A stretch of DNA of 64,000 nucleotides from Dechloromonas hankyongensis. GTDB lineage: Bacteria > Pseudomonadota > Gammaproteobacteria > Burkholderiales > Rhodocyclaceae. The notes beneath the pieces were generated by a model. That model did not search any database, was not told the DNA's origin, and saw only the letters and a program-made list of their open reading frames with translations. Shown one piece after another: positions 1-7,788 of this stretch (positions are counted from its first letter, which is position 1; each line of letters opens with the position of its first letter). A program made the position numbers and the translations under genes. The stretch covers positions 248,001 to 312,000 of the forward strand of contig NZ_JAKLTN010000002.1 of assembly GCF_022012295.1 (NCBI RefSeq), written 5' to 3'.

Positions 1-396
1 GATGCCGCGATCCTCGATGAGTGGCGCGATGCCGGCGACCGCCGTCTTGAAGCGCCTCGAATAGTCGCGATAGGCGTCGAAATTGGCCGGCAGCAGGATG
101 GCGTCGGGCGCCAGGCGGGCCGATTTCATCAGCCCCATGGCCGAGAAGACGCCCAGGGCGCGGGCTTCGTAGGTCGAGGTGGTGACCACCCCGCGCCCGA
201 CATAGTCGCGCAGGCGGGCAAAGCGCCGGCTGCCGTCGGGCTCCATGACCGGCTGATCGACGCTGCGCCCGCCGACAACCACCGCCTGCCCGCGCAGTTC
301 CGGGTAGTGCAGCAATTCCACCGAGGCGAAGAAGGCGTCCATGTCGAGATGGGCGATGCGCCTTTCGCTGGTGTTGCCTGGGGGCGGGGCGGTCAT
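1..396 (-). CDS. dinB: DNA polymerase IV (Y-family), N-terminal part, cut by window edge
   Basis: Error-prone translesion DNA polymerase of the Y family. Only the first 132 codons are in the window; the gene runs off the left end. The N-terminal palm motif HLDMDAFFASVE is at about residues 16-27, with Asp18 as the expected metal ligand, followed by a V(V)TTSTYEAR segment near residues 70-77, typical of DinB. The ATG at 394-396 fits the family's usual start, a short tail before the LDMDAFF motif. A LexA box lies 18-33 bp upstream, so SOS induction is expected. A diverged ImuB/UmuC-type protein is less likely, because UmuC and ImuB lack this exact beginning. Confidence 0.9.
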   Translation of the reverse strand, partial: MTAPPPGNTSERRIAHLDMDAFFASVELLHYPELRGQAVVVGGRSVDQPVMEPDGSRRFARLRDYVGRGVVTTSTYEARALGVFSAMGLMKSARLAPDAILLPANFDAYRDYSRRFKTAVAGIAPLIEDRGI

Positions 397-413
397 GTCA
401 GGCGGTGCGGTAA

Positions 414-429
414 CTGTGTATTTGTACAG
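414..429 (-). promoter_or_regulatory. LexA (SOS) box upstream of dinB
   Basis: The 16-mer CTGTGTATTTGTACAG is a full match to the CTGT-N8-ACAG consensus. The symmetry extends by two bases on each side (AACTGT...ACAGTT, 412-431). It sits 18 bp upstream of the dinB ATG, where LexA would block the promoter. Confidence 0.88.
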
Positions 430-451
430 TTATTGATTCTAGCCTAATGAC

Positions 452-485
452 GCGCGGCGCGCACCGTTGGGATGCCGCGCCGCGC
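452..485 (-). terminator. GC-only inverted repeat after rsmJ
   Basis: A perfect 10-bp inverted repeat (GCGCGGCGCG at 452-461, CGCGCCGCGC at 476-485) with a 14-base loop lies just beyond the rsmJ stop codon. There is no T-tract on either side, so it may be a weak terminator or a 3' stabilising hairpin rather than a canonical intrinsic terminator. Confidence 0.5.
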
Positions 486-493
486 CCAGTCGT

Positions 494-1294
494 TCAGGCC
501 TTGCCCTTCAGCGATTTGCGGGCATAGATGTCGAAGCGGCTGGATTTGCCTTCCAGCGTGTAGCTTGGCGTGGCGCCGGCGATGCACGGCGCCTTGCGCG
601 GCCGCTTGACGACGATGCGGTGCGTCGCCAGTGCCAGCGCGGCTTGCAGCAGTTGCGGCGCATCGTCGTCATCGCCGACCAGGGGCCGGAAGACGCGCAT
701 TTCCTTCTTGACCAGCGAACTTTTGTTGCGGTGCGGGAACATCGGGTCGAGATAGATGACCTGCGGCGCTTCATCCGACCACGACTGCATCTGTTCGATG
801 GCGTTGCCGCAGCGCAAGTGCATGCGTTCGATAATGGCGGCCACTTCCGGATCGCTCTCGGCACGGCGCAGGCCGTCGGCGAGCAGGGCGGCGACCAAGG
901 CCTGCCGCTCAATCAGCGTGACGTCGCAGCCGAGCTGGGCGAGGACGAAGGCGTCCCGGCCGAGGCCGGCTGTCGCGTCGAGCACGGTGGGCCGGACCCC
1001 CGGCTGGATACCGACCGCCTTGGCGATCATTTGCCCGGCGCCGCCGCCTTGCAATCTGCGATGGGCCAGGGCGCCTTCGACGAAATCGACTCGTACCGGG
1101 CCGGCCGCGCCAGGGCCGAGTTCCTGCAATTGCAGGCCTTGCTCGCCGAGCTGCAGGCTGAAGCCCGCCTCGCCGCTCAGCGGCAAACCGAGCTGTTCGG
1201 CGAGGGCGCTGGCAGCAGGCGAAAAGGCGGGGTCGAGGGCGTCGATACGAACGCTGGTCGGGCCGCTGTGGTCCGGTTCAAGGTGCTGCTTCAT
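494..1294 (-). CDS. rsmJ: 16S rRNA (guanine1516-N2)-methyltransferase RsmJ
   Basis: SAM-dependent methyltransferase modifying G1516 of 16S rRNA. The Rossmann motif I is [13 protein letters not shown], followed by motif II ending in LIER and the catalytic-loop segment [14 protein letters not shown], all characteristic of the RsmJ/YhiQ family. With the ATG at 1292-1294 the protein is 266 aa, close to the family length of about 250. The reading frame continues upstream to 1495, but that part overlaps the neighbouring hydrolase and looks non-coding. A second possible start is the ATG at 1337-1339. Neither start has a strong ribosome binding site. The gene is divergent from the hydrolase gene on the plus strand. 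Confidence 0.88.
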   Translation of the reverse strand: MKQHLEPDHSGPTSVRIDALDPAFSPAASALAEQLGLPLSGEAGFSLQLGEQGLQLQELGPGAAGPVRVDFVEGALAHRRLQGGGAGQMIAKAVGIQPGVRPTVLDATAGLGRDAFVLAQLGCDVTLIERQALVAALLADGLRRAESDPEVAAIIERMHLRCGNAIEQMQSWSDEAPQVIYLDPMFPHRNKSSLVKKEMRVFRPLVGDDDDAPQLLQAALALATHRIVVKRPRKAPCIAGATPSYTLEGKSSRFDIYARKSLKGKA

Positions 1295-1463
1295 CGATAG
1301 AGGGGGAGGTGTAAGGGCCAGGAGGCGGGCGGCGAGCATTGTAACAGCCGTGGTGGGTGCCCTTGCCCCAGGTCGCTCTGGTGCCGGCCAGCCTTTCCGG
1401 ATGCGTCGGCGCGGCCAAACCGGGTTAAATTGGCGGCTTGACCAAGATCGCAAGGGACTTCCA

Positions 1464-2330
1464 TTGCTGCCCAGCACCACCGAAAGCATCACCATTCGCG
1501 GCCTGCGCTATAACGTCCGCCACTGGGGGCCGGCCGACGCGCCGGCGGTTTTCCTGCTCCACGGCTGGATGGATTCGTCGGCCACCTTCCAGTTCGTCGT
1601 CGACGCCCTGCGCCAGGACTGGCACCTGATCGCTCCCGACTGGCGCGGCTACGGCGCCAGCCAATGGCTCGGCCGGCCGTACTGGTTCCCCGACTACTAC
1701 GCCGACCTCGAAGCCCTGCTGCAGCATTATTCCCCGGATGTGCCGGCGCGCATCGTCGGCCACAGCATGGGGGCCAACATCGCCGCGACCTATGCCGCGC
1801 TTCGCCCGCAGCGGGTAGCAGCGCTGGCCATGCTCGATTTCCTCGGCCTGAAGCCCGATCCGGCCATCGACGCGCCGGCCCAGATCGGCAAGTGGCTGGA
1901 CGAAATCGCCGACGAGCCGCAACTGCGCGCCTATCCCGACCATGCCGCGCTGGCCCGTCGCCTGCGCTTCGCCAATCCCCGCCTGTCGGTCGAGCGGGCC
2001 ACCTTCCTTTCGCAGGCGGTGAGCCGCGTGGCGGCCGACGGTTCCGTCGCCATGGCCTGCGATCCGTGGCACAAGATTGCCTCGCCGGCTCTGTACCGGA
2101 TCGAGGACGCGATGGCGGCCTGGCGTAAAATCGCCGCCCCGGTGCTGATGATGATTGCCGAAAAGGGCTTCGTGAACATGCGCTTCGGCAAGGAGCCGGA
2201 GGAATTGCAGCGCCGCCTCGGCTGCTTCGCCGACCTGCGGGTCGAGACCGTGCCGGATGCCGGACACAACCTGCAGCATGACCAGCCGGAAATCGTGGCG
2301 GCGCTGCTTGAGTCCTTCCTGCCGCGCTGA
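1464..2330 (+). CDS. alpha/beta-fold hydrolase
   Basis: Serine hydrolase of the alpha/beta fold. An oxyanion-type LLHGWMD is at residues 31-37, DWRGYG at 59-64, and the nucleophile elbow GHSMGA carries Ser101. A C-terminal AGH supplies the expected catalytic histidine near residue 268. The reading frame is open far upstream, but codons before 1464 overlap rsmJ antisense and no ATG is near. I chose the TTG at 1464-1466 because AAGGGA (1452-1457) stands at the right distance. The result is 288 aa, normal for the family. The substrate cannot be inferred. Confidence 0.75.
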   Translation: MLPSTTESITIRGLRYNVRHWGPADAPAVFLLHGWMDSSATFQFVVDALRQDWHLIAPDWRGYGASQWLGRPYWFPDYYADLEALLQHYSPDVPARIVGHSMGANIAATYAALRPQRVAALAMLDFLGLKPDPAIDAPAQIGKWLDEIADEPQLRAYPDHAALARRLRFANPRLSVERATFLSQAVSRVAADGSVAMACDPWHKIASPALYRIEDAMAAWRKIAAPVLMMIAEKGFVNMRFGKEPEELQRRLGCFADLRVETVPDAGHNLQHDQPEIVAALLESFLPR

Positions 2331-2360
2331 CCGTAACCGACTACCCCAAAGAATTTAGTG

Positions 2361-3770
2361 ATGACCGATACCCTGATCTCCCACCTGTGCCAGTTGCTCG
2401 GCGCCGATGCCGTGACCCGTGCCGATGGAATCGACGCCCGCTACCGCACGGAGTTTTTCTCGTCGCAGCCGGTTGCCAGCCAGCCCTGCGGCCTGGTCCG
2501 GCCGCGCAGCACCGAGGAGTTGTCGAGCATCCTCAAGCTATGCCATGGCCACAGGCGGGCCATCGTCGTCCAGGGCGGCATGACTGGCCTGTCCGGCGGC
2601 GCCTTGCCCGGCGACGGCGAATTGATCGTGTCGCTGGAGCGCCTGCGCGGCATCGAGGAAATCGACACCCTGGCCGGCACGATGACCGTGCTGGCCGCCA
2701 CCCCATTGCAGGAAGCGCAGGAAGCGGCCGCCGCGCAGGGTTTCCTGCTCGCCATCGACCTCGGCGCGCGCGGTTCCTGCCATGTCGCCGGCAACGTGGC
2801 AACCAATGCCGGTGGCAACCGGGTGGTCCGCTACGGCATGGCGCGCCAGCAGGTACTCGGCCTGGAAGTCGTGCTCGCCGACGGCACGGTGATCCGTTCG
2901 CTGAACAAGATGCTGAAGAACAATGCCGGTTTCGACCTGAAACACCTGTTCATCGGCAGCGAGGGGACGCTGGGCGTCATCAGCCGCGTCGTCTTCAAGC
3001 TCGAACCGCTGCCGTCCTGCGTGCAGACGGCCCTGTGCGCCGTTCCGTCCTACGGTGACGTGGTGGCCCTGCTGCGCCACGCCCAGCGCACGCTCTCCGG
3101 GCGCCTGTCGGCCTTCGAGGTGATGTGGTCGAATTTCTACGACCTGGTCACCCGGCGCCTGCCCGGGCAGCGCACGCCGCTGCCGCACGGTTCCCCGTTC
3201 TACGTGCTGCTCGATCTGCAGGGCAGCGATGCCGCGCTGGACGCTGCCTTGTTCGAAAAAATGCTCGAACAGGCCATGGAGGAGGGGCTGGTCACCGATG
3301 CCGTGATCGCCGCCTCGGACAAGGAAACCCAGTCGCTGTGGAAAATGCGCGATGCGCCGGGCGAATTCCCGGTGGTCTGGCCCGTCGTCGTCAGCTTCGA
3401 CATCAGCCTGCCGATCGGCGCCATCGGACCTTACGCCGAGGCCCTGCACGCCAGGCTGGATAGCCAGTTCCCGGGCTGCGAATACGTCACCTTCGGGCAC
3501 ATCGGCGACAGCAACCTGCACGTCTGCGTCCATGTCCCGGGCACCACGGCGGAAACCTTCCCGGAGCATGCGATCAAGGATTGCCTGTACGACCTGCTGC
3601 GCGACTACGGCGGCAGCGTGTCGGCCGAACACGGCATCGGTACCCACAAGCGCGAATACCTGCCGTATTGCCGGACGCCGGAGGAAATCGCCTTGATGCG
3701 GACCCTGAAGCAAGCGCTCGATCCGCGCGGCATTCTCAACCCGGGGCGCGTGCTGCCGGACGCGAGCTGA
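2361..3770 (+). CDS. FAD-binding oxidoreductase, GlcD / D-2-hydroxyacid dehydrogenase type
   Basis: Flavoprotein of the vanillyl-alcohol-oxidase (PCMH) superfamily, related to GlcD, D-lactate dehydrogenase and D-2-hydroxyglutarate dehydrogenase. The FAD-binding half shows VVQGGMTGLSGGA near residue 70 and GNVATNAGGNRVVRYG near 145. The C-terminal FAD-oxidase domain has the GHIGDSNLHVCVH metal/substrate motif near 375 and SAEHGIGTHKREYL near 425. It ends with LDPRGILNPGRVLP, typical of the family. An in-frame GTG lies immediately before the ATG at 2361. It stands alone, without glcE/glcF partners, so a soluble D-2-hydroxyacid dehydrogenase is more likely than a glycolate oxidase subunit. Confidence 0.85.
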   Translation: MTDTLISHLCQLLGADAVTRADGIDARYRTEFFSSQPVASQPCGLVRPRSTEELSSILKLCHGHRRAIVVQGGMTGLSGGALPGDGELIVSLERLRGIEEIDTLAGTMTVLAATPLQEAQEAAAAQGFLLAIDLGARGSCHVAGNVATNAGGNRVVRYGMARQQVLGLEVVLADGTVIRSLNKMLKNNAGFDLKHLFIGSEGTLGVISRVVFKLEPLPSCVQTALCAVPSYGDVVALLRHAQRTLSGRLSAFEVMWSNFYDLVTRRLPGQRTPLPHGSPFYVLLDLQGSDAALDAALFEKMLEQAMEEGLVTDAVIAASDKETQSLWKMRDAPGEFPVVWPVVVSFDISLPIGAIGPYAEALHARLDSQFPGCEYVTFGHIGDSNLHVCVHVPGTTAETFPEHAIKDCLYDLLRDYGGSVSAEHGIGTHKREYLPYCRTPEEIALMRTLKQALDPRGILNPGRVLPDAS

Positions 3771-3800
3771 CAGACACAGCCAGGCCGGGCTGATGCCCGG

Positions 3801-5045
3801 TCAGTGGTAGAAGGCGTAGCCGATCAGGATGGCGCCGACCAGGCCGACGGCGTCGGCGATCAGGCCGCAGGCCAGGGCGTAGCGGGTCTTCGTGATGTTC
3901 ACGCTGCCGAAATAGACGGCCAGCACGTAGAAGGTCGTTTCGGTCGAGCCCTGGATGATCGCCGCCAGCTTGCCCTGGAAGGAATCGACGCCGTAGGTGG
4001 TCATCACATCGACCATTAGGCCGCGCGCGCCGCTGCCACTCAGGGTCTTCATCAGGCCAACTGGCAGGGCGGGGACGAAATCGGCATTGAGGCCGAGAGC
4101 CAGTACGGCGGCGCGGATGCCGCCGATCAGGTAGTCCATGCACCCTGTGGTACGGAAGACCGAAATGGCGACCAGCATGGCGATCAGGTAGGGAATGATC
4201 TGCACCGCCACGCCGAAGCCTTCCTTGGCGCCATCGACGAAGGATTCATAAACGTCGATGCGGCGCCAGGCGGCGACCGCGACGAACAGCGCGATGATGG
4301 CCACGATCAGCCCGCTGCCGAGCAGGCCGATCATCTGCGCCATGCGCTCGGGCGGCATGCCGTTGAGCCAGGCGTAGAGGCCGCCCATCTGCGCCGCGAA
4401 ACCGGCGAAGAAGGCTACCACTGGCCGGCTGAACAGGTTGATGCGCTGCCACAGCGCGACGGCGACCAGGCCGGCACAGAAGGAGACGAAGGTGCCGAGC
4501 AGGGTGGGCAGGAAGATGTCGGCCGCGTTGAAGCCGGCCAGCCCCTGCTTCAGCGCGATGCTCTGGCGGATGGCGATGACCGAGGTAGGGATCAGCGTGA
4601 TGCCGGCCGTGTTGAGCACCAAGAACATGATCATCGGATTGCTCGCCGTGTCCTTGTGCGGGTTGATCTCCTGCAATTCGCGCATCGCCTTCAGGCCGAG
4701 CGGCGTCGCAGCATTGTCCAGGCCGAGCATGTTGGCGCTGAAATTCATCACGATGCTGCCGCTGGCCGGATGACCGGGCGGGATGTCAGGAAAGACGCGG
4801 CGGAAGAAAGGCGCCATGGCCCGCCCGAAGAGCTGGATCAGGCCGCCGCGCTCGCCGATTTTCATGATGCCCAGCCACAGGCTCATGACGCCGACCAGGC
4901 CGAGGGAAATCTCGAAGCTGGTGCGCGCCGTATCGAACAGGCCGGTCAGGACGCGAGAGAAGATATCGAGGTCACCCTGCAGCGTCTGCACGACGGCGGC
5001 GGCAAAACCCAGCAGGATGAAAGCAACCCAGATTCGATTCAGCAC
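3801..5045 (-). CDS. fused SpmA-SpmB-like nucleoside-recognition (Gate) membrane protein
   Basis: Polytopic inner-membrane protein of 414 aa. The N-terminal half resembles spore maturation protein A (SGSIVMNFSANMLGLDNAATPLGLKAM near residues 95-120). The C-terminal half resembles SpmB (residues about 240-414, with SGSGARGLMVDV near 338 and STETTFYVLAVYFGSVNI near 365). Such fusions occur in many non-sporulating Gram-negatives, where the function is unknown; the family is related to nucleoside-transporter gate domains. A GC hairpin at 3784-3801 separates it from the convergent FAD oxidase gene but lacks a T-tract. Confidence 0.8.
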   Translation of the reverse strand: MLNRIWVAFILLGFAAAVVQTLQGDLDIFSRVLTGLFDTARTSFEISLGLVGVMSLWLGIMKIGERGGLIQLFGRAMAPFFRRVFPDIPPGHPASGSIVMNFSANMLGLDNAATPLGLKAMRELQEINPHKDTASNPMIMFLVLNTAGITLIPTSVIAIRQSIALKQGLAGFNAADIFLPTLLGTFVSFCAGLVAVALWQRINLFSRPVVAFFAGFAAQMGGLYAWLNGMPPERMAQMIGLLGSGLIVAIIALFVAVAAWRRIDVYESFVDGAKEGFGVAVQIIPYLIAMLVAISVFRTTGCMDYLIGGIRAAVLALGLNADFVPALPVGLMKTLSGSGARGLMVDVMTTYGVDSFQGKLAAIIQGSTETTFYVLAVYFGSVNITKTRYALACGLIADAVGLVGAILIGYAFYH

Positions 5046-5155
5046 AGGCGGCAGCGTGGCTCGGGGCGCGGTGCCACGAGCCGTTTGGCGGATGGAAAGC
5101 CGCCCAGTCTAGCGATGTCGCTCTCGGCTGTCATCGCGGCGGGCGAGGACAGCGG

Positions 5156-5854
5156 CTACGGCAAGCCCCAGGCAACTTGGTAGCGCCGGTATTCCGCCGC
5201 CGGCAACTGGACAAGCAGGGGGCAGGCCGCCGCATCGAGCCACAGGCAGATTTCCGAGAGCTCAGCCAGCGCCGCCGCCGTGCATCCCGCCGTTGGCACC
5301 CCTTCCGCCTGCCAGACGTGCAGAAAGATGCACGAACCCGCCGCTGGCCGGCATTCACTGTTGTGGGCAATGACGGCGCCGATGGCATAGCGCTCGTCGG
5401 TGCGCCGCATCTCTTCGTGGGAATTCCAGTCCACCGTATCGACCGTGCGTTGGTCGACCACCCGGTTGTAATGGCGGGAGGCGGGATCGTCGACGCACTT
5501 GAGGTCGCCGGTGGCGCAAAGATAGGGCAGGCGCGCCGATTGGGCGAATGGGCTGCCCGCATTCGCCTCGCCGAAGAGCGCGCTGATGGCGAAAATCCCG
5601 GCCGGAGCCCGGCCGTCGCCTTCGCGTTTGGCCGGCTGGCCGCGGCCGGTTGCCGGATGCAGGCCGCTACCCCAGGCCAGTCCGGCGCGACCGAGGCTGA
5701 CCTTGATCGGGCTTCCGTACGCGTGCCAGACCGCATTGGGCTCGTCTCGCGCGTAGCGTTGCAGCGTGGCTGTCGTGCTTGCCCAGTCGCTTGCCGTGAC
5801 GACGAGCAATTGGCGGGATGAGGCGAGGGGAGGCGTAGGACTCGATTCAGCCAT
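5156..5854 (-). CDS. L,D-transpeptidase (YkuD)-like protein
   Basis: Probable peptidoglycan L,D-transpeptidase or related YkuD-fold enzyme. The C-terminal half contains the spaced motif HNSECRPAAGSCIFLHVW...PTAGCTA, which fits the YkuD signature of His, about 15 residues, then [S/T]xGC; the catalytic Cys would be near residue 191. A G-x-G-LHPATGRGQPAKREGDGRAPAG segment before it resembles the TPxG region of this fold. With the ATG at 5852-5854 no Sec signal peptide is visible, so either the start lies elsewhere or the protein is exported differently. The family is clear but the substrate is not. Confidence 0.7.
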   Translation of the reverse strand: MAESSPTPPLASSRQLLVVTASDWASTTATLQRYARDEPNAVWHAYGSPIKVSLGRAGLAWGSGLHPATGRGQPAKREGDGRAPAGIFAISALFGEANAGSPFAQSARLPYLCATGDLKCVDDPASRHYNRVVDQRTVDTVDWNSHEEMRRTDERYAIGAVIAHNSECRPAAGSCIFLHVWQAEGVPTAGCTAAALAELSEICLWLDAAACPLLVQLPAAEYRRYQVAWGLP

Positions 5855-6015
5855 TAGGTCGGGATCGGCTTGGCGACGGGTAGTGAACTGGAATGCGGGA
5901 TGATTCTAGTCGCAATGCCTGACTTCGACGCGGCATCCGGTCACATATGGGTGTGTTGTATTTGCAATATTTGGCATTATGGGTTTGTCGGATACTTCTG
6001 GAATATTTGCCGGAA

Positions 6016-6024
6016 TGGTATAAA
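6016..6024 (+). promoter_or_regulatory. possible extended -10 promoter for the small-protein pair
   Basis: TGGTATAAA reads as a TGn-extended -10 element 37 bp before the ATG at 6061. No good -35 is present 17 bp upstream. The rest of the AT-rich gap 5855-6060 shows nothing else I can name. Confidence 0.3.
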
Positions 6025-6060
6025 GTGGTCTACGTAGCGGTGTGAAATCAAGGTGATGTT

Positions 6061-6291
6061 ATGGCTATTCAATCAGTGACTTCCAGCCTCAGCGCTTATG
6101 CCAACACGGGAACGCAGGCCAGCCAGACCCAGCAGACCCAACAGGCTCAGCAAACGCAACAGGCGCAGCAGGCCGAAAAGCGCGAGCCGCGCCCGGAAGA
6201 GCGTGTGGAACGCAGGGAAGAACAACCTCCTAAGCCGGTGGTCAATGCCCAGGGGCAGCCGACCGGCACATTGATCAACGTGATTGCTTGA
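6061..6291 (+). CDS. small Gln-rich protein with C-terminal PVVN-GQ-TGT motif
   Basis: A 76-aa protein of unknown function. It has three parts: a Ser/Thr-rich start, a Gln-Thr-Ala low-complexity stretch (about residues 21-38) and a charged linker (EKREPRPEERVERREEQ). It ends PVVNAQGQPTGTLINVIA. The same ending, with six substitutions, closes the next gene (PVVNSFGQETGTLVNVTA), so the C-terminus is a conserved module rather than random tail. No signal peptide or membrane segment is seen. The ATG is preceded by AAGGTGAT at 6050-6057, an acceptable ribosome binding site. Confidence 0.7.
   Translation: MAIQSVTSSLSAYANTGTQASQTQQTQQAQQTQQAQQAEKREPRPEERVERREEQPPKPVVNAQGQPTGTLINVIA
6123..6174 (+). 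repeat. CAG/CAA-rich low-complexity repeat inside small gene
   Basis: Imperfect 12-15 bp units of CAGCARACSCAACAG type encode alternating QTQQ and QAQQ. This is the kind of tract that can change length by slippage. Confidence 0.7.
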
Positions 6292-6325
6292 GGAACGGGT
6301 TTAGCTTTTAAGTCGGGTCCGGCAA

Positions 6326-6730
6326 ATGCCGGTAACCTCCTTATCCGGCACGCAAGCGGCGGGTGGTGCGTTATGGGCGCAGATTCAACAGCAGCAGGCG
6401 CAGCGTACCGCCGATCAGGCTGAGCAGCGTGCCAGAATCTTGCAGCAGCAGGCCAGCGATGCGCAGGGCGTAGCAAGTCGCGCCGAGGAAAAGGCGCGCA
6501 CGCTGCAAGTCGAGTCGAATTCCGCACAGAGCGATGCCGGCGAAGCCCGGCGAAATGTTGTCGCCTCCAAGTCGTTGGAGGCCGTGCAGGCAAAGATCAG
6601 CGACGTGCGCGGCCAGATCAAGGATATTCTGCAGCAGCCTGACGCCTCGGCTGCAACGACGACTGCGCAGGCCCCGGTGGTCAATTCGTTTGGCCAGGAG
6701 ACCGGAACGCTGGTCAATGTGACCGCCTGA
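6326..6730 (+). CDS. small coiled-coil protein, partner of the preceding small gene
   Basis: A 134-aa protein of unknown function. The middle (about residues 18-105) is Ala/Gln/Glu/Arg-rich with heptad-like spacing and is probably a helical coiled coil (AEQRARILQQQASDAQ, AEEKARTLQVES). The final 18 residues repeat the PVVN..GQ.TGTL.NV.A module of the gene just upstream. The gap between the two genes is 34 bp and a strong terminator follows, so they are probably one transcript. No signal peptide or transmembrane helix is evident. The ATG at 6326 has only a weak ribosome binding site. Confidence 0.7.
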   Translation: MPVTSLSGTQAAGGALWAQIQQQQAQRTADQAEQRARILQQQASDAQGVASRAEEKARTLQVESNSAQSDAGEARRNVVASKSLEAVQAKISDVRGQIKDILQQPDASAATTTAQAPVVNSFGQETGTLVNVTA

Positions 6731-6751
6731 TCGCCTTTTTCGCACCGCTTA

Positions 6752-6775
6752 AGGGCGCCGGCGGCGCCCTTTTTT
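6752..6775 (+). terminator. intrinsic terminator after the small-protein pair
   Basis: Perfect 8-bp stem AGGGCGCC/GGCGCCCT with a GGC loop, followed by five T. Confidence 0.9.
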
Positions 6776-6830
6776 CATGGGCTTTGCTATTGTTGTCAAT
6801 ATTTCAAATGAATAGGAAAGGAGCTGGCCT

Positions 6831-7214
6831 GTGCTAGCCAACCACTGGTGCGCGTCGGTCGACGCCACCATACAGCTGCGGACCGGGTGCAACCCGCTTG
6901 AAAAGCACGGGCCGCAGGCCGTGCTGGTGCATGCCGATGCGTGGGCGCCGATGGAGGCGGTTGCCGATCCGCATGACATCCGCCAGGTCGTCGATTACGA
7001 GGTGATTTTCCTGGCCATCCGCAAACTGGAACAGAACGGCCATTGCGAATGCCTGGAGTCGAGCATCCTGGAAGTGATGGATGCCATATTCGGCATGCCC
7101 ATCGTGACTTCCGCCTTCGTCTCGATGCACAAGCCGCACGTGTACAACGGCCAGGGGAGGCCGGCCATTTCACTGTCCATGACCCGCGAGCAATGGGAAA
7201 AGAGCCAGCGCTGA
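6831..7214 (+). CDS. dihydroneopterin aldolase (FolB)-like protein
   Basis: Belongs to the FolB/FolX tunnelling fold, which cleaves 7,8-dihydroneopterin to 6-hydroxymethyl-dihydropterin in folate synthesis. Visible family features are LEKHGPQAVLVHADAW (about residues 23-38, with the Glu expected to bind the pterin), VDYEVIFLAIRKL near 53-65, CLESSILEVMDAIF near 73-86, and an HKPHVY segment whose Lys matches the catalytic KP of FolB. The start is GTG at 6831, chosen because AAGGAG stands 7 bp upstream. It overlaps folA by 22 bp, which supports a folate role. A second folB elsewhere in the genome cannot be excluded. Confidence 0.7.
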   Translation: MLANHWCASVDATIQLRTGCNPLEKHGPQAVLVHADAWAPMEAVADPHDIRQVVDYEVIFLAIRKLEQNGHCECLESSILEVMDAIFGMPIVTSAFVSMHKPHVYNGQGRPAISLSMTREQWEKSQR

Positions 7215-7750
7215 TTTCCGCCATCGGTGCGGTGGCGGCCAACGGCATGATCGGCCTAGACGGCTGGCTGCCCTGGGACATCCCCGAGGAACTGGCCTAT
7301 TTCGAAGCGACGGTAGCCGGCGCAGCGCTGGTCATTGGCCGTCTAACCTACGAGTCGATGGACGTCGTGCCGGTCGATTCCTTCATCGTGTCGCGGCGCG
7401 ACGATCTGATCGTCCGACCGGGCTGCCGGCGCGTCGCCTCGGTCGAGGAAGGTTTGCGCGGAGCGGTGGCGACAGGCAAGCCGGTATTCGTGATCGGCGG
7501 CGCTTCAGTCTATGCGGCGGCATGGCGCTACTGTCATCGTTTCTACCTGACGCGGATCGAACGGGATTTCGCCGGCGATTCGCGCTTTCCCGAATCGATA
7601 CGGCTGGACGACTGGGTGCTGGAGCGGGAGACCGTCCGCCAATTGCACGAAAACAAGACAGACAGCGATGTTACCTGCCGTTTTTTGGTGTTTCGGCAAC
7701 AAAATCCCCTGATTTTGATTTCCGCGGATTGCAATTCACCGATGGGCTGA
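7193..7750 (+). CDS. folA: dihydrofolate reductase
   Basis: Reduces dihydrofolate to tetrahydrofolate with NADPH. The 185-aa protein has the DHFR opening ISAIGAVAANGMIG followed by LPWDIPEEL (Asp as active-site acid), the NADPH segment VIGRLTYESM and the C-terminal GGASVYAAAW. The ATG at 7193 lies inside the end of the folB-like gene, giving a 22-bp overlap and probable translational coupling. The lengths and motifs are those of a normal chromosomal DHFR, although the IGRLTYES loop is a slight variant of the usual MGRxTxES. Confidence 0.85.
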   Translation: MGKEPALISAIGAVAANGMIGLDGWLPWDIPEELAYFEATVAGAALVIGRLTYESMDVVPVDSFIVSRRDDLIVRPGCRRVASVEEGLRGAVATGKPVFVIGGASVYAAAWRYCHRFYLTRIERDFAGDSRFPESIRLDDWVLERETVRQLHENKTDSDVTCRFLVFRQQNPLILISADCNSPMG

Positions 7751-7788
7751 TCAGAATGCCTCGGGGAGACTAATTAGAAGCCTGATAA

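Noticed and set aside
756..1463. N-terminal extension of the alpha/beta hydrolase
   Set aside because: Overlaps rsmJ on the other strand, has Ser/Arg/Pro-rich composition without family similarity, and a good ribosome binding site is found at the TTG at 1464.
5990..6016. Possible sigma54 promoter (TGGAATATTTGCC) before the small-protein pair
   Set aside because: The GG and GC elements are only 7 bases apart, not the 10 needed.
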